Made by a program: the position numbers and the translations under genes. From Thiobacillus sp. UBA6205 (GTDB taxonomy: Bacteria > Pseudomonadota > Gammaproteobacteria > Burkholderiales > Thiobacillaceae): 8,996 nucleotides of DNA. The stretch's first letter is position 1; the number at the start of each line of letters is the position of its first letter. Shown piece after piece: positions 1 to 6,098 of this stretch. The DNA lies in NCBI GenBank assembly GCA_002421825.1, contig DISR01000022.1, positions 12,911-21,906 of the forward strand. The letters run 5' to 3'. The notes beneath the pieces are model-generated. The model was not told the origin of the DNA. It saw only the letters and a program-made list of their open reading frames with translations, and made no database searches.

Positions 1-302
1 TCCTGGTCGACCGGCTGTGGCCGCGGGGGCTGGCAAAGGAGAAGGCCGGCATCGATGCCTGGCTCAAGGCCGTCGCGCCTTCGGACGCATTGCGCAAATG
101 GTACGGACACGACGTCGGGAAGTGGGCGGAATTCAAGCAAAGGTATTTCGCCGAACTGGACGCCGCGCCGGACGCGCTCAAGGAACTGCGCGCCCACCTC
201 AGGCAAGGCAAGGTCACCCTGCTGTATGCCGCCAGCGAGACGGAACACAACAATGCCGTCGCCCTGAAAGCGTACCTGGGCCGGCCCCCGCCTACACTAT
301 GA
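1..302 (+). CDS. DUF488 (YeaO-like) family protein, 3' part
   Basis: This is the C-terminal 99 residues of a DUF488 protein; the start lies before the window and the first full codon is at position 3. The visible part opens with the family hallmark VDRLWPRG, followed by an acidic and aromatic stretch (KWYGHD at about visible residues 32-37, then FKQRYFAEL). It ends with the strand TLLYAAS and a TEHNNAVAL helix, typical of the DUF488 C-terminus. Family members are small cytoplasmic proteins of about 115-120 residues, so roughly 15-20 residues are missing. The biochemical function is not established. It ends 31 bp before the next gene on the same strand, so the two may be co-transcribed. It has no evident link to the copper genes. 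The family call is firm and the role is unknown. Confidence 0.88.
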   Translation, partial: LVDRLWPRGLAKEKAGIDAWLKAVAPSDALRKWYGHDVGKWAEFKQRYFAELDAAPDALKELRAHLRQGKVTLLYAASETEHNNAVALKAYLGRPPPTL

Positions 303-333
303 TGAACCGTATACCCAGACCGGGGGACACCCC

Positions 334-963
334 ATGCCCGCCACCCAAACCAGCGAACTTTCGCGCCGCATCGTCGACACGGCGGTCGAGCTCGCCGAGC
401 AAAGTTCGTGGGAAGCCGTGCGCCTGCATCAGGTAACCGAGGCCCTGGGCATCGGCCTCGATGAGGTGCGCAGCTGCTTCCGCGAAAAGGACGAACTCAT
501 CGACGCCTGGTTCGAGCGCGCCGACGGCGCCGTGCTGCAACTGTCCGACAGCGGCGAACTGGCGCCGCTCGCCCCGCGTGAAAGACTGTTCCGCCTCATC
601 ATGGCCTGGCTGGATGCGCAGGAATCCCATCGCCAGGTCAGCCGGCAGATGATCCAGTCCAAGCTGGAACCCGGCCACCTGCACATCCAGATCCCCGCGC
701 TCATGCGCATCAGCCGCACCGTGCAATGGATGCGCGAAGGCGCCCGGCTGCAAGACGCCGGCGTGATGCGCGCCGTGCTGGAAACGGCCACGACCGCCAT
801 CTACCTTGCCGCCTTCGTCAGCTGGATGGGCGAGGACACCGCCGGCTCGCCGCGCACCCGCCGCCTGCTGGAGGGCATGCTGGAACAGGCCGAGGCCATC
901 ATGCAGGCCTGCCCCGGCAGGGCGGGCAAGGCCGGGGAGAAAAGCATCCCGCGCGCGCTCTGA
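334..963 (+). CDS. TetR/AcrR-like (COQ9-like) helix-turn-helix protein
   Basis: The 209-residue protein has an N-terminal TetR-type DNA-binding domain at about residues 9-56: helix RRIVDTAVELAEQ, a turn with SSWEAVRLHQVTEALGIG, and the recognition segment LDEVRSCFREKDELIDAWFE. The remainder is an all-helical ligand or dimerisation domain. Its C-terminus (AIYLAAFVSWMGEDTAG, then RRLLEGMLEQAEAIM) also resembles the TetR-fold COQ9 family, so a ubiquinone-related or lipid-binding role is an alternative to repressor. A G-rich ribosome-binding site (GGGGGA, 322-327) precedes the ATG by about 6 nt, and no upstream in-frame start exists. It follows the DUF488 gene closely on the same strand and is convergent with copS. 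No operator palindrome is obvious upstream. The domain call is good; the regulatory target is unknown. Confidence 0.8.
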   Translation: MPATQTSELSRRIVDTAVELAEQSSWEAVRLHQVTEALGIGLDEVRSCFREKDELIDAWFERADGAVLQLSDSGELAPLAPRERLFRLIMAWLDAQESHRQVSRQMIQSKLEPGHLHIQIPALMRISRTVQWMREGARLQDAGVMRAVLETATTAIYLAAFVSWMGEDTAGSPRTRRLLEGMLEQAEAIMQACPGRAGKAGEKSIPRAL

Positions 964-1454
964 TACCCTTCCCGGTCACCCGCGAACGAGTCTCAAGCGA
1001 TACATCACCTCATCCGCCAAGGTCCCGCGTGATCGTCTGGTCGAGCTGCACGGGCGGAAGGAATCAATCCAGATGGCTATCGGGAGGATTTTGATTACGA
1101 GTGAGCCAGATTGGTTAATTGAAGCTAATGCTGCCTCCGCTGGGGCAGAGGATGGCGCCAGTTGCTTTCCGAAAAAATCTACTTACGGCCAGAAGCGGAA
1201 GCTCATGATGATGACGGCGAGCGTCTCTTCGTCGGCCTTTGCTGCCGGTAGCGCACTACGGTCCCCAAGTCAGCAATAAATTCCTCACCGGACATTGGCT
1301 AGATACGCCGATGAAAGGCTGCTTTTGATTTCTGCGAATACGTACTTCCGCTGGGAGTACGCAGGGTGCATATTCCCAGAAGCGGCCACACCACAAGATG
1401 CGTGTGGCTGGCCAGATTTTGGCTAGTTTTCAGAATGTTCAATCAACTAGGGCC
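964..1454. other. 491-bp gene-free stretch between convergent genes
   Basis: This lies between the 3' ends of the TetR-like gene (+) and copS (-). Base composition is visibly less GC-rich than the flanks, for example around 1085-1130. The only sizeable open frame, ending at 1279, starts inside the TetR-like gene in another frame and has no recognisable domain, ribosome-binding site or codon bias of its own, so I do not call it a gene. No tRNA, transposase remnant or CRISPR unit was recognised. A short hairpin sits at 1383-1410. The compositional shift suggests an old recombination junction at the left edge of the copper block, which is inference. Confidence 0.5.
1383..1410. repeat. Inverted repeat (hairpin) downstream of copS
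   Basis: GCCACAC at 1385-1391 pairs perfectly with GTGTGGC at 1402-1408 across a 10-nt loop, with a further G-T and C-G pair outside. It lies 45 bp past the copS stop and could terminate or stabilise the copRS transcript. There is no T-run after it in either direction, so it is not a textbook intrinsic terminator. Confidence 0.4.
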
Positions 1455-2831
1455 TTAAGGCTGTATAACCGGAAACCGAATCTCGAAACAGGTCGTTTCG
1501 CCTGACCGGGCTTGTATCTTTCCGCCGTGCGCATCGACAATGGATTTTGTGATCGCCAGCCCCAGTCCGGCCCCCTCGCTGATGCGCTGGCGAGACGGGT
1601 CGACGCGATAGAAACGGTCGAAGATACGCGGCAAATGTGCTGCTGGAATGGGTTCGCCCGGGTTCTCAACGGCGACCGACACGAAACCGTCTTCAGCGCG
1701 AGTGCTGACCGATACACTGCCGCCACGTGGAGTATGTCGAATAGCGTTGGAGAGCAGGTTGGATATTGCACGTCGTAGCATGAGGCGATCGCCAGCAACT
1801 TTGCCTGCACCATGAGAGGTGAGCGTGATACCTTTGTCCTCCGCCAGGGCCTCATAGAACGCAAACAAGTCAGTAATTTCGGCGGCGAGGTCGACCGGCT
1901 CGCGCGTGGGAATGATGAGGCCGTTGTCAGCCTTGGCCAGGAACAGCATGTCCCCGATCATTTTCGCAAGGCGCTGATATTCCTCCAGGTTCGAGTAGAG
2001 CACTTCCCGGTATTCCTCAGCGGTGCGCGCTTTGGAGATGGCGACCTGTGTCTGGGTCATGAGATTGCTGACGGGAGTGCGCAGTTCATGGGCAATATCC
2101 GAAGAAAACTCAGCTAGTCTTTGAAAGGATGATTCGAGACGGGCCAGCATGGCGTTGAAAGCCATGGCGAGGCTTCTGATTTCAACCGGCAGGTGTGTGT
2201 CCGGAATGCGCTCATTCAACTGGCTTGCGGAAAGCGTTGTTGCCAGCGCCGTCACCTTGCGCAGTGGTCGTAGGCCCAGATGGGTGACCAGCCATCCCAG
2301 GGTAGCCGTAATCAGGGCGGCCAGAATGGTGGTAAACGTCAGCAGGGCGAGGAACTCGCTCCTGAATTGTCGGTGGTGGGTGATGTCAAGGGAAATGGCT
2401 GCGGTAAAACGCAAAGAGTCCTGCAGCCCAATGGCGACAGGCGTAGTCAGGCCGCGATATGTCCGTCCGTTTTCAGTCCAGGTCAGTATGCGACCGGGCT
2501 CGGCCTGCAGGAGTGGTGTTACCGGGAAATCCTGTACCTGGCTCGTAAACCAGATCGAACCGTCCTTGGCGATGAGTGCAACAGACAGGCCATGGTGGCC
2601 GACCAGTGCATCGTCCAGTTGGCCGGGCAGGGCGTCCAGGTCGACGGGCGCATCAACCTTGGCCAGAAGATTCTGAACCAAGGTAAGCTTGCCTTCTATC
2701 TCGTGGCGGTCGATTTCGAGGAAATGCGCTTCCATCGACTGAATAACCACCCAGCCCAGACCCAACAGCACGACCGCCGCGCAGGCAGAAAAGAGCAGGC
2801 TGATGCGGACGGTGAGCGACAGTGATTTCAT
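1455..2831 (-). CDS. copS: Heavy-metal (copper) sensor histidine kinase CopS/CusS-like
   Basis: This 458-residue inner-membrane kinase would sense periplasmic copper and phosphorylate CopR. The order is TM1 at about 10-32, a periplasmic sensor loop at about 33-160, TM2 at about 161-183, HAMP (LRPLRKVTALATTL onward, about 186-240), then the dimerisation H-box FSSDIAHELRTP with phospho-accepting His248. The ATPase domain has an N-box (NLLSNAIRH, Asn358/Asn362), a G1 region VENPGEPI, an F-box RIFDRFYRVDPSR and a G2 box EGAGLGLAI (419-427). An Asn-Pro-Gly in place of the usual Asp-x-Gly in G1 and the FYRVDPSR wording are typical of the CusS/CopS/SilS subfamily. The start at 2831 overlaps the copR stop in ATGA. 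A longer frame open to 2972 lies inside copR and is not credible. Function is by family; the exact metal is inferred from the copper genes next door. Confidence 0.93.
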   Translation of the reverse strand: MKSLSLTVRISLLFSACAAVVLLGLGWVVIQSMEAHFLEIDRHEIEGKLTLVQNLLAKVDAPVDLDALPGQLDDALVGHHGLSVALIAKDGSIWFTSQVQDFPVTPLLQAEPGRILTWTENGRTYRGLTTPVAIGLQDSLRFTAAISLDITHHRQFRSEFLALLTFTTILAALITATLGWLVTHLGLRPLRKVTALATTLSASQLNERIPDTHLPVEIRSLAMAFNAMLARLESSFQRLAEFSSDIAHELRTPVSNLMTQTQVAISKARTAEEYREVLYSNLEEYQRLAKMIGDMLFLAKADNGLIIPTREPVDLAAEITDLFAFYEALAEDKGITLTSHGAGKVAGDRLMLRRAISNLLSNAIRHTPRGGSVSVSTRAEDGFVSVAVENPGEPIPAAHLPRIFDRFYRVDPSRQRISEGAGLGLAITKSIVDAHGGKIQARSGETTCFEIRFPVIQP

Positions 2832-3508
2832 GGAGCGGTTTCTTCCAGCACATAGCCCATGCCGCGCACTGTGTGGATTAGCTTGAGTTCGAAGCCGTCG
2901 TCCACCTTGGCCCGCAGCCTGCGCACGGCCACGTCGATGACATTGGTGTCGGAGTCGAAATTCATGTCCCACACCTGGGAGGCAATCAGGCTGCGGGGCA
3001 GTACTTCCCCCTTGCGTCGCAGGAACAGTTCGAGCAGGGCGAATTCCTTGGCCGTCAGGTCGATCTTGCGCCTTGCGCGGACTGCGCGCCGCCGCAGCAA
3101 ATCCAGTTCGAGATCGGCTGCCTTGAGAATGGAAGATTCCATGCCGCCTTGGCCTCTTCTTACCAGGGAGCGCACTCTGGCCAGCAGTTCGGAAAAGGCA
3201 AACGGCTTGACCAAGTAATCGTCGGCTCCCAACTCCAGGCCTTTGACCCGGTCCTCTACTTGGTCGCGTGCGGTCAGGAACAGCACGGGCATCTGCACGC
3301 CGGCTCTGCGCACGCCTTCGAGCACCTGCCAGCCGTTAATGCCCGGCAGCATTACATCCAGGATCATCAAGTCGTAATGGCCGTTCTTTGCGAGGTCCAG
3401 GCCTTCCCAACCATCCCGGGCTACATCCGTGACGAAGCCGGCCTCGGAAAGGCCCTGTTTCAGGTAGTCGCCCGTCTTGGGCTCGTCTTCGACGATCAGG
3501 ATTTTCAT
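2828..3508 (-). CDS. copR: Copper response regulator CopR/CusR-like (OmpR family)
   Basis: This 226-residue transcription factor has an N-terminal receiver domain (about 1-118) with acidic pocket EDE at 7-9, phospho-acceptor Asp51 in LMILDVMLPGINGW, Thr79 in FLTARD and Lys101 in VKPFAF. A C-terminal OmpR winged helix (about 128-222) contains FALLELFLRRKGEVLPRSLI and SDTNVIDVAVRRLRAKVD, ending HTVRGMGYVLEE. The length equals the usual CusR/CopR size when the protein starts MKILIVEDE at 3508. An upstream in-frame ATG at 3565 would place the start two bases from the Cop box, and one at 3517 adds only three residues. No good Shine-Dalgarno sequence stands before any of these. It is the first gene of a copRS operon and probably autoregulated through the Cop box at 3568-3583. 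It is expected to activate the divergent copper genes. Confidence 0.93.
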   Translation of the reverse strand: MKILIVEDEPKTGDYLKQGLSEAGFVTDVARDGWEGLDLAKNGHYDLMILDVMLPGINGWQVLEGVRRAGVQMPVLFLTARDQVEDRVKGLELGADDYLVKPFAFSELLARVRSLVRRGQGGMESSILKAADLELDLLRRRAVRARRKIDLTAKEFALLELFLRRKGEVLPRSLIASQVWDMNFDSDTNVIDVAVRRLRAKVDDGFELKLIHTVRGMGYVLEETAP

Positions 3509-3540
3509 GAGCGGCATGTCAGTTCGGGCGACCATCCTGC

Positions 3541-3559
3541 CACAGATGGTATCTCTGTG
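3541..3559. repeat. Inverted repeat in the copR leader
   Basis: CACAGA at 3541-3546 and TCTGTG at 3554-3559 form a perfect 6-bp inverted repeat with a 7-nt spacer, located between the Cop box and the copR start. In copR mRNA it would form a small hairpin about 33 nt upstream of the start codon. On DNA it could be a secondary protein-binding site. No equivalent is seen near the second Cop box. Confidence 0.35.
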
Positions 3560-3567
3560 ACGCATGC

Positions 3568-3583
3568 ATTACAGATTTGTAAT
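3568..3583. promoter_or_regulatory. Cop box 1 (CopR/CusR-type palindromic operator)
   Basis: The sequence ATTACA-GATT-TGTAAT is a perfect 6+6 inverted repeat with a 4-bp spacer, matching the layout of the ATTAC/TGTAAT operators described for CopR/PcoR/CusR regulators. It sits between divergent copRS (60 bp to the copR start) and the rightward glutaredoxin transcript, so it may serve both. It is repeated upstream of copA at the same distance from a conserved downstream element. The match to a regulator family is known biology; binding here is inferred. Confidence 0.8.
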
Positions 3584-3589
3584 TTATGC

Positions 3590-3622
3590 GTCAGGTTCAT
3601 GTTGGGTAGGCCTGTGCAGGAT
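3590..3622 (+). promoter_or_regulatory. Conserved promoter core and leader start downstream of Cop box 1
   Basis: GTCAGGTTCATGTT (3590-3603) and then AGGCCxGTGCAGGAT (3608-3622) recur at exactly the same distance (641 bp further on) after Cop box 2. The spacing suggests that the box occupies the -35 zone and that the GGTTCATGTT segment holds a weak -10, as expected for an activator-dependent promoter. The -10 assignment is tentative because it matches the sigma-70 consensus poorly. Confidence 0.45.
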
Positions 3623-3725
3623 GTCCACGTTATAGCAAGAAGCAGATTGTGTGGCTTTCGTTTCAGCATGGCCGATCCCCATTTTAAGGGTTGGCGCCGA
3701 AACCTTTCCACTTGATTGGAAGTGT

Positions 3726-3828
3726 ATGAAACATATCGGGGGCATTGCCCGCACCACTCTCCATTTGTGCATGATCCGGCGCGACGCGTTTCGTGCAGAG
3801 GCTTGCGGCGGGTGACGTTTTATTTTGA
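3726..3828 (+). pseudogene. Relic of the copA 5' end (Tat signal region), frameshifted
   Basis: The relic opens ATGAAACATATC, as copA does, behind the same GGAAG ribosome-binding site. Its original frame closes at 3813-3815 after 29 codons. Reading the other frames recovers the copA N-terminus in pieces: VHDPARR from 3767 (copA has VPDPARR), then FVQRLAAGDVLF from 3790 (copA has FVQGLAAGGVLL), stopping at 3826-3828. At least two frame changes separate these pieces, so no Tat signal can be made in one frame. Nothing of the mature oxidase follows. The glutaredoxin-like gene begins 15 bp later. The 29-codon frame could still be translated as a leader peptide, but I see no evidence that it is useful. 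Confidence 0.8.
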
Positions 3829-3843
3829 GCAAAAGGGTTGAGC

Positions 3844-4071
3844 ATGAACATCAAGATACTGGCCACGAAGAATTGCAGCCACTGCGTGAGCCTGCAGCAT
3901 GAACTCCGTGACATCGGCATCCCCTTTGAGGTGCTCTATGTCGAGGAGCATCCAGAAGTGGTTGCAGCCAACAGCATTAGGCATTCCCCCAACATACTTG
4001 TGGACGATGTGGTTGTTTTCCGCGGCCAGCCTTTGCCGCAGGAACTGAGGGCATTCTTCAGGAAGCTGTGA
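3844..4071 (+). CDS. Small glutaredoxin-like thioredoxin-fold protein
   Basis: The 75-residue protein is almost the minimal thioredoxin fold. It has a first strand NIKILAT, the redox or metal-binding motif Cys11-Ser-His-Cys14, a helix VSLQHELRDIG, a strand FEVLYVE, the cis-proline region HSPNILVDD (Pro at 49) and an acidic GQPLPQELRAFF helix. No signal peptide is present, so it should be cytoplasmic, where it could reduce disulfides or bind Cu(I) with its CxxC pair. The ATG at 3844 has AAAAGGG 6 nt upstream; a TTG at 3838 is a weaker start that would overlap the spacer. It lies alone between the copA relic and Cop box 2, and is probably transcribed from the promoter at Cop box 1. Which substrate it acts on cannot be read from sequence. 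Confidence 0.85.
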   Translation: MNIKILATKNCSHCVSLQHELRDIGIPFEVLYVEEHPEVVAANSIRHSPNILVDDVVVFRGQPLPQELRAFFRKL

Positions 4072-4175
4072 CACGAAGAAGCGCAGAAAGCAAAAAGGGT
4101 TGTTGATCGATGCACCTGGTCAACTCGGCCGCTTGAGCATTACCCATGACGCCGCTTGCTTAGTTTTCGCGATAT

Positions 4176-4192
4176 CCGGGCGGGGTGCCCGG
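4176..4192. repeat. GC-rich hairpin between the glutaredoxin-like gene and Cop box 2
   Basis: CCGGGC at 4176-4181 and GCCCGG at 4187-4192 form a perfect stem with a 5-nt loop. It lies about 105 bp after the glutaredoxin-like stop codon and 16 bp before Cop box 2. It could end the grx transcript before the copA promoter, but no T-run follows, so terminator function is uncertain. The remainder of 4072-4206 shows nothing recognisable. Confidence 0.4.
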
Positions 4193-4206
4193 CCAGGACG
4201 GGTGGC

Positions 4207-4475
4207 GCATTACGGATTTGTAATTGTTACGTCAGGTTCATGTTTAGCAGGCCGGTGCAGGATAGCAGTACTGTCTTAAGAAGCTGATCGGGCGGCATTT
4301 CGGCATGCTCGATAGCTATTTTAATGGCGGGTGCTGAAACTTTTTTTCATTCGATTTGATTTGGAAGGCGCATGAAACATATCCCAGGACATCGCTCACA
4401 ACCTTTTTTAGCCGTGCCCGATCCGGCACGGCGCAGGTTCGTTCAGGGGCTTGCGGCGGGCGGTGTTCTGTTGGG
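4207..4475 (+). repeat. Direct repeat, copy 2: Cop box, leader and copA 5' end (intact)
   Basis: This is the functional partner of the repeat at 3566-3827, with a shared operator, promoter core, long leader and the first ~30 codons of copA. Here the reading frame is open into the oxidase. The leader from the promoter core to the ATG is about 130 nt, long for a simple 5' UTR, and is recognisable in both copies. Confidence 0.85.
4209..4224. promoter_or_regulatory. Cop box 2 (operator of the copA operon)
   Basis: The sequence ATTACG-GATT-TGTAAT has the same half-sites and spacer as box 1, with a single change (A to G) that breaks one of the six base-pair symmetries. It lies 148 bp upstream of the copA ATG. 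The element GTCAGGTTCATGTT follows 6 bp later (4231-4244), exactly as at box 1. It is the expected CopR site for the copA-copB-cupredoxin-cusF-DUF411 operon. Confidence 0.78.
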
Positions 4476-6066
4476 CCTGTCGTCAATCGTCAGGCCCGCC
4501 TGGGCGCTTGCCCAGGACACGGTAACCGGTGCCGCCCCTGTGCTCACCGGCACCGAGTTTGATCTGACGATCGCAGAGACACCGGTCAACTTCACTGGGC
4601 GGCCGCGCATGGCCACCAGCATCAACGGCTCGATCCCGGGCCCCACGTTGCGGCTGCGCGAGGGCGATACGGTGACCATCCGCGTCCACAACCGGCTGGC
4701 CGAGGACACTTCGATCCACTGGCACGGCATCCTCCTGCCTTTCGACATGGACGGCGTGCCGGGCATCAGCTTCAAGGGCATTCCGCCCGGCGAGACCTTC
4801 ACCTACCGCTTCAAAGTCCGGCAAACGGGCACCTACTGGTACCACTCGCACTCAGGAATGCAGGAACAGACTGGTTTGTACGGCGCGATCATCATCGACC
4901 CGGCAGTTGGTGGGCCGCGTGCCGAGCGTGACTATGTAGTTCAGCTTTCCGACTGGACCGACGAAGATCCGATGCGGGTGCTCGCCAAACTCAAAATGCA
5001 GGGTGACTACTACAACTTCAACCAGCCCACCGCCGTCGGTTTCTTCCGCGACGTGGCGAACGAGGGACTCGGCGCCGCGCTCGACAAGCGCGAGATGTGG
5101 AACCAGATGCGCATGAGCCCGACCGACTTTGCCGACGTCTCCGGCTATACCTACACCTATCTCATGAACGGCACTGCGCCCGCCGGCAACTGGACCGGGC
5201 TGTTCAAGCCGGGCGAGAAGGTCAGATTGCGCTTTATCGATTCCGCCTTTATGAGTTTCTTCGACGTCCGCATCCCGGGACTCAAGCTGACCGTGGTCCA
5301 GGTCGACGGCCAGGACGTCGAGCCTGTCACGGTGGATGAGTTCCGCATCGGGCCGGGCGAAACCTACGACGTGATCGTGGAGCCAAAGGAAGAGGCCTAC
5401 ACGATCTTCGCCCAGTCCATGGATCGCTCCGGGTTTGCTCGCGGCACCCTGGCGCCACGCCCCGGCATGCAGGCGGCGGTTCCTGTGCCAGACAAGCCGC
5501 AGCCGCTCGAGATGGAAGACATGATGGGCGACATGACGGGGGTGGCACGCGCACGCCATGCGCGCACCGAGTACGGCCCGAGCACGGACATGCGGGTGGA
5601 CACGCCTCGCACCAATCTCGACGATCCCGGCGTCGGCCTGCGCTACAACGGCCGGCGCGTGCTGACCCAGGCCGACTTGCATACCATCGGCGGGCCGCTC
5701 GATGCGCGCGACGCGGGGCGCGAGGTCGAGCTTCACCTCACCGGCAACATGGAGCGCTATGCCTGGTCGATCGACGGGGTCGAATTCGGTCAATCCACGC
5801 CTGTGCATTTCCGCCACAACGAACGGCTGCGCGTGGTCTTCGTCAACGACACCATGATGACTCATCCGATGCACATGCACGGCATGTGGCAGGAACTGGA
5901 AAGCCCGGAGGACAAATTCCAGGTGCGCCGGCACACGATCCCCGTGCAGCCGGCCCAGCGCGTGAGCTTTCTCGTCACCGCCGATGCTATCGGGCGCTGG
6001 GCGTGGCACTGCCACCTGATCCTGCATATGGACATGGGTATGTTCCGCGAAGTGGTGGTGGCGTGA
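4372..6066 (+). CDS. copA: Copper-resistance multicopper oxidase CopA/PcoA-like
   Basis: This 564-residue periplasmic oxidase probably converts Cu(I) to less toxic Cu(II). A twin-arginine signal (ARRRFVQG at 19-26, hydrophobic to about 40, AWALA before the mature start) means export by Tat, folded with copper. Three cupredoxin domains carry all four copper motifs: HWHG (116-119), WYHSHSG (156-162), HPMHMHG (498-504) and HCHLILHMDMGM (546-557). His498, Cys547, His552 and Met557 are the type 1 copper ligands. The Met-rich insert is only a short stretch near 381-388 (MEDMMGDM), so this is a compact member, shorter than the ~600-residue plasmid and Pseudomonas proteins. GGAAGG stands 3 nt before the ATG. 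It heads the rightward operon, is controlled from Cop box 2, and its first 30 codons have a broken copy at 3726-3828. Confidence 0.96.
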   Translation: MKHIPGHRSQPFLAVPDPARRRFVQGLAAGGVLLGLSSIVRPAWALAQDTVTGAAPVLTGTEFDLTIAETPVNFTGRPRMATSINGSIPGPTLRLREGDTVTIRVHNRLAEDTSIHWHGILLPFDMDGVPGISFKGIPPGETFTYRFKVRQTGTYWYHSHSGMQEQTGLYGAIIIDPAVGGPRAERDYVVQLSDWTDEDPMRVLAKLKMQGDYYNFNQPTAVGFFRDVANEGLGAALDKREMWNQMRMSPTDFADVSGYTYTYLMNGTAPAGNWTGLFKPGEKVRLRFIDSAFMSFFDVRIPGLKLTVVQVDGQDVEPVTVDEFRIGPGETYDVIVEPKEEAYTIFAQSMDRSGFARGTLAPRPGMQAAVPVPDKPQPLEMEDMMGDMTGVARARHARTEYGPSTDMRVDTPRTNLDDPGVGLRYNGRRVLTQADLHTIGGPLDARDAGREVELHLTGNMERYAWSIDGVEFGQSTPVHFRHNERLRVVFVNDTMMTHPMHMHGMWQELESPEDKFQVRRHTIPVQPAQRVSFLVTADAIGRWAWHCHLILHMDMGMFREVVVA

Positions 6067-6098
6067 TGCGCGCGGAAATAAGGACTGAGAACGAAATC

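Larger units (their letters stand above)
3566..3827 (+). repeat. Direct repeat, copy 1: Cop box, leader and copA 5' end (decayed)
   Basis: This stretch is collinear with 4207-4475 and shares, in order, the Cop box, GTCAGGTTCATGTT, AGGCC-GTGCAGGAT, AAGAAGC, TCAGCATG/TCGGCATG, ATTTTAA, GAAAC-TTT, TTGATT-GGAAG, ATGAAACATATC, GATCCGG and GCTTGCGGCGGG. The offset drifts from 641 bp at the box to 646 at the ATG and 648 at the end, so small indels separate the copies. Divergence by eye is substantial, so this is an old duplication rather than an assembly artefact. Confidence 0.85.

Noticed and set aside
806..1279. 157-codon + strand frame across the TetR-like gene end and the gene-free stretch
   Set aside because: Its first part is an out-of-frame shadow, and the rest has no recognisable domain or start signal.
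1295..1426. TTGGCTAG at 1295 and 1419 as attachment-site direct repeats
   Set aside because: Eight bases only, both within the same gap, not flanking any element.
1452..1461. 10-bp palindrome GCCTTAAGGC over the copS stop codon as a terminator or operator
   Set aside because: It has no loop and no T-run, and is partly coding sequence; a chance palindrome is more likely.
2832..2972. N-terminal extension of copS by 47 residues
   Set aside because: It lies entirely inside copR in another frame and precedes a normal first transmembrane segment; the ATGA-coupled start at 2831 fits the family.
3509..3565. Upstream start of copR at 3565
   Set aside because: It would start two bases from the Cop box, leaving no room for a promoter and leader, and adds 19 residues absent from the family.
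4852..6027. Long 391-codon open frame on the - strand within copA
   Set aside because: Mirror of the GC-rich copA codons; no signal, domain or ribosome-binding site, and copA itself has all catalytic motifs.
6066..6098. Earlier copB start overlapping the copA stop
   Set aside because: It would put an acidic 11-residue tail before the signal peptide and has no clear ribosome-binding site, though translational coupling is not excluded.
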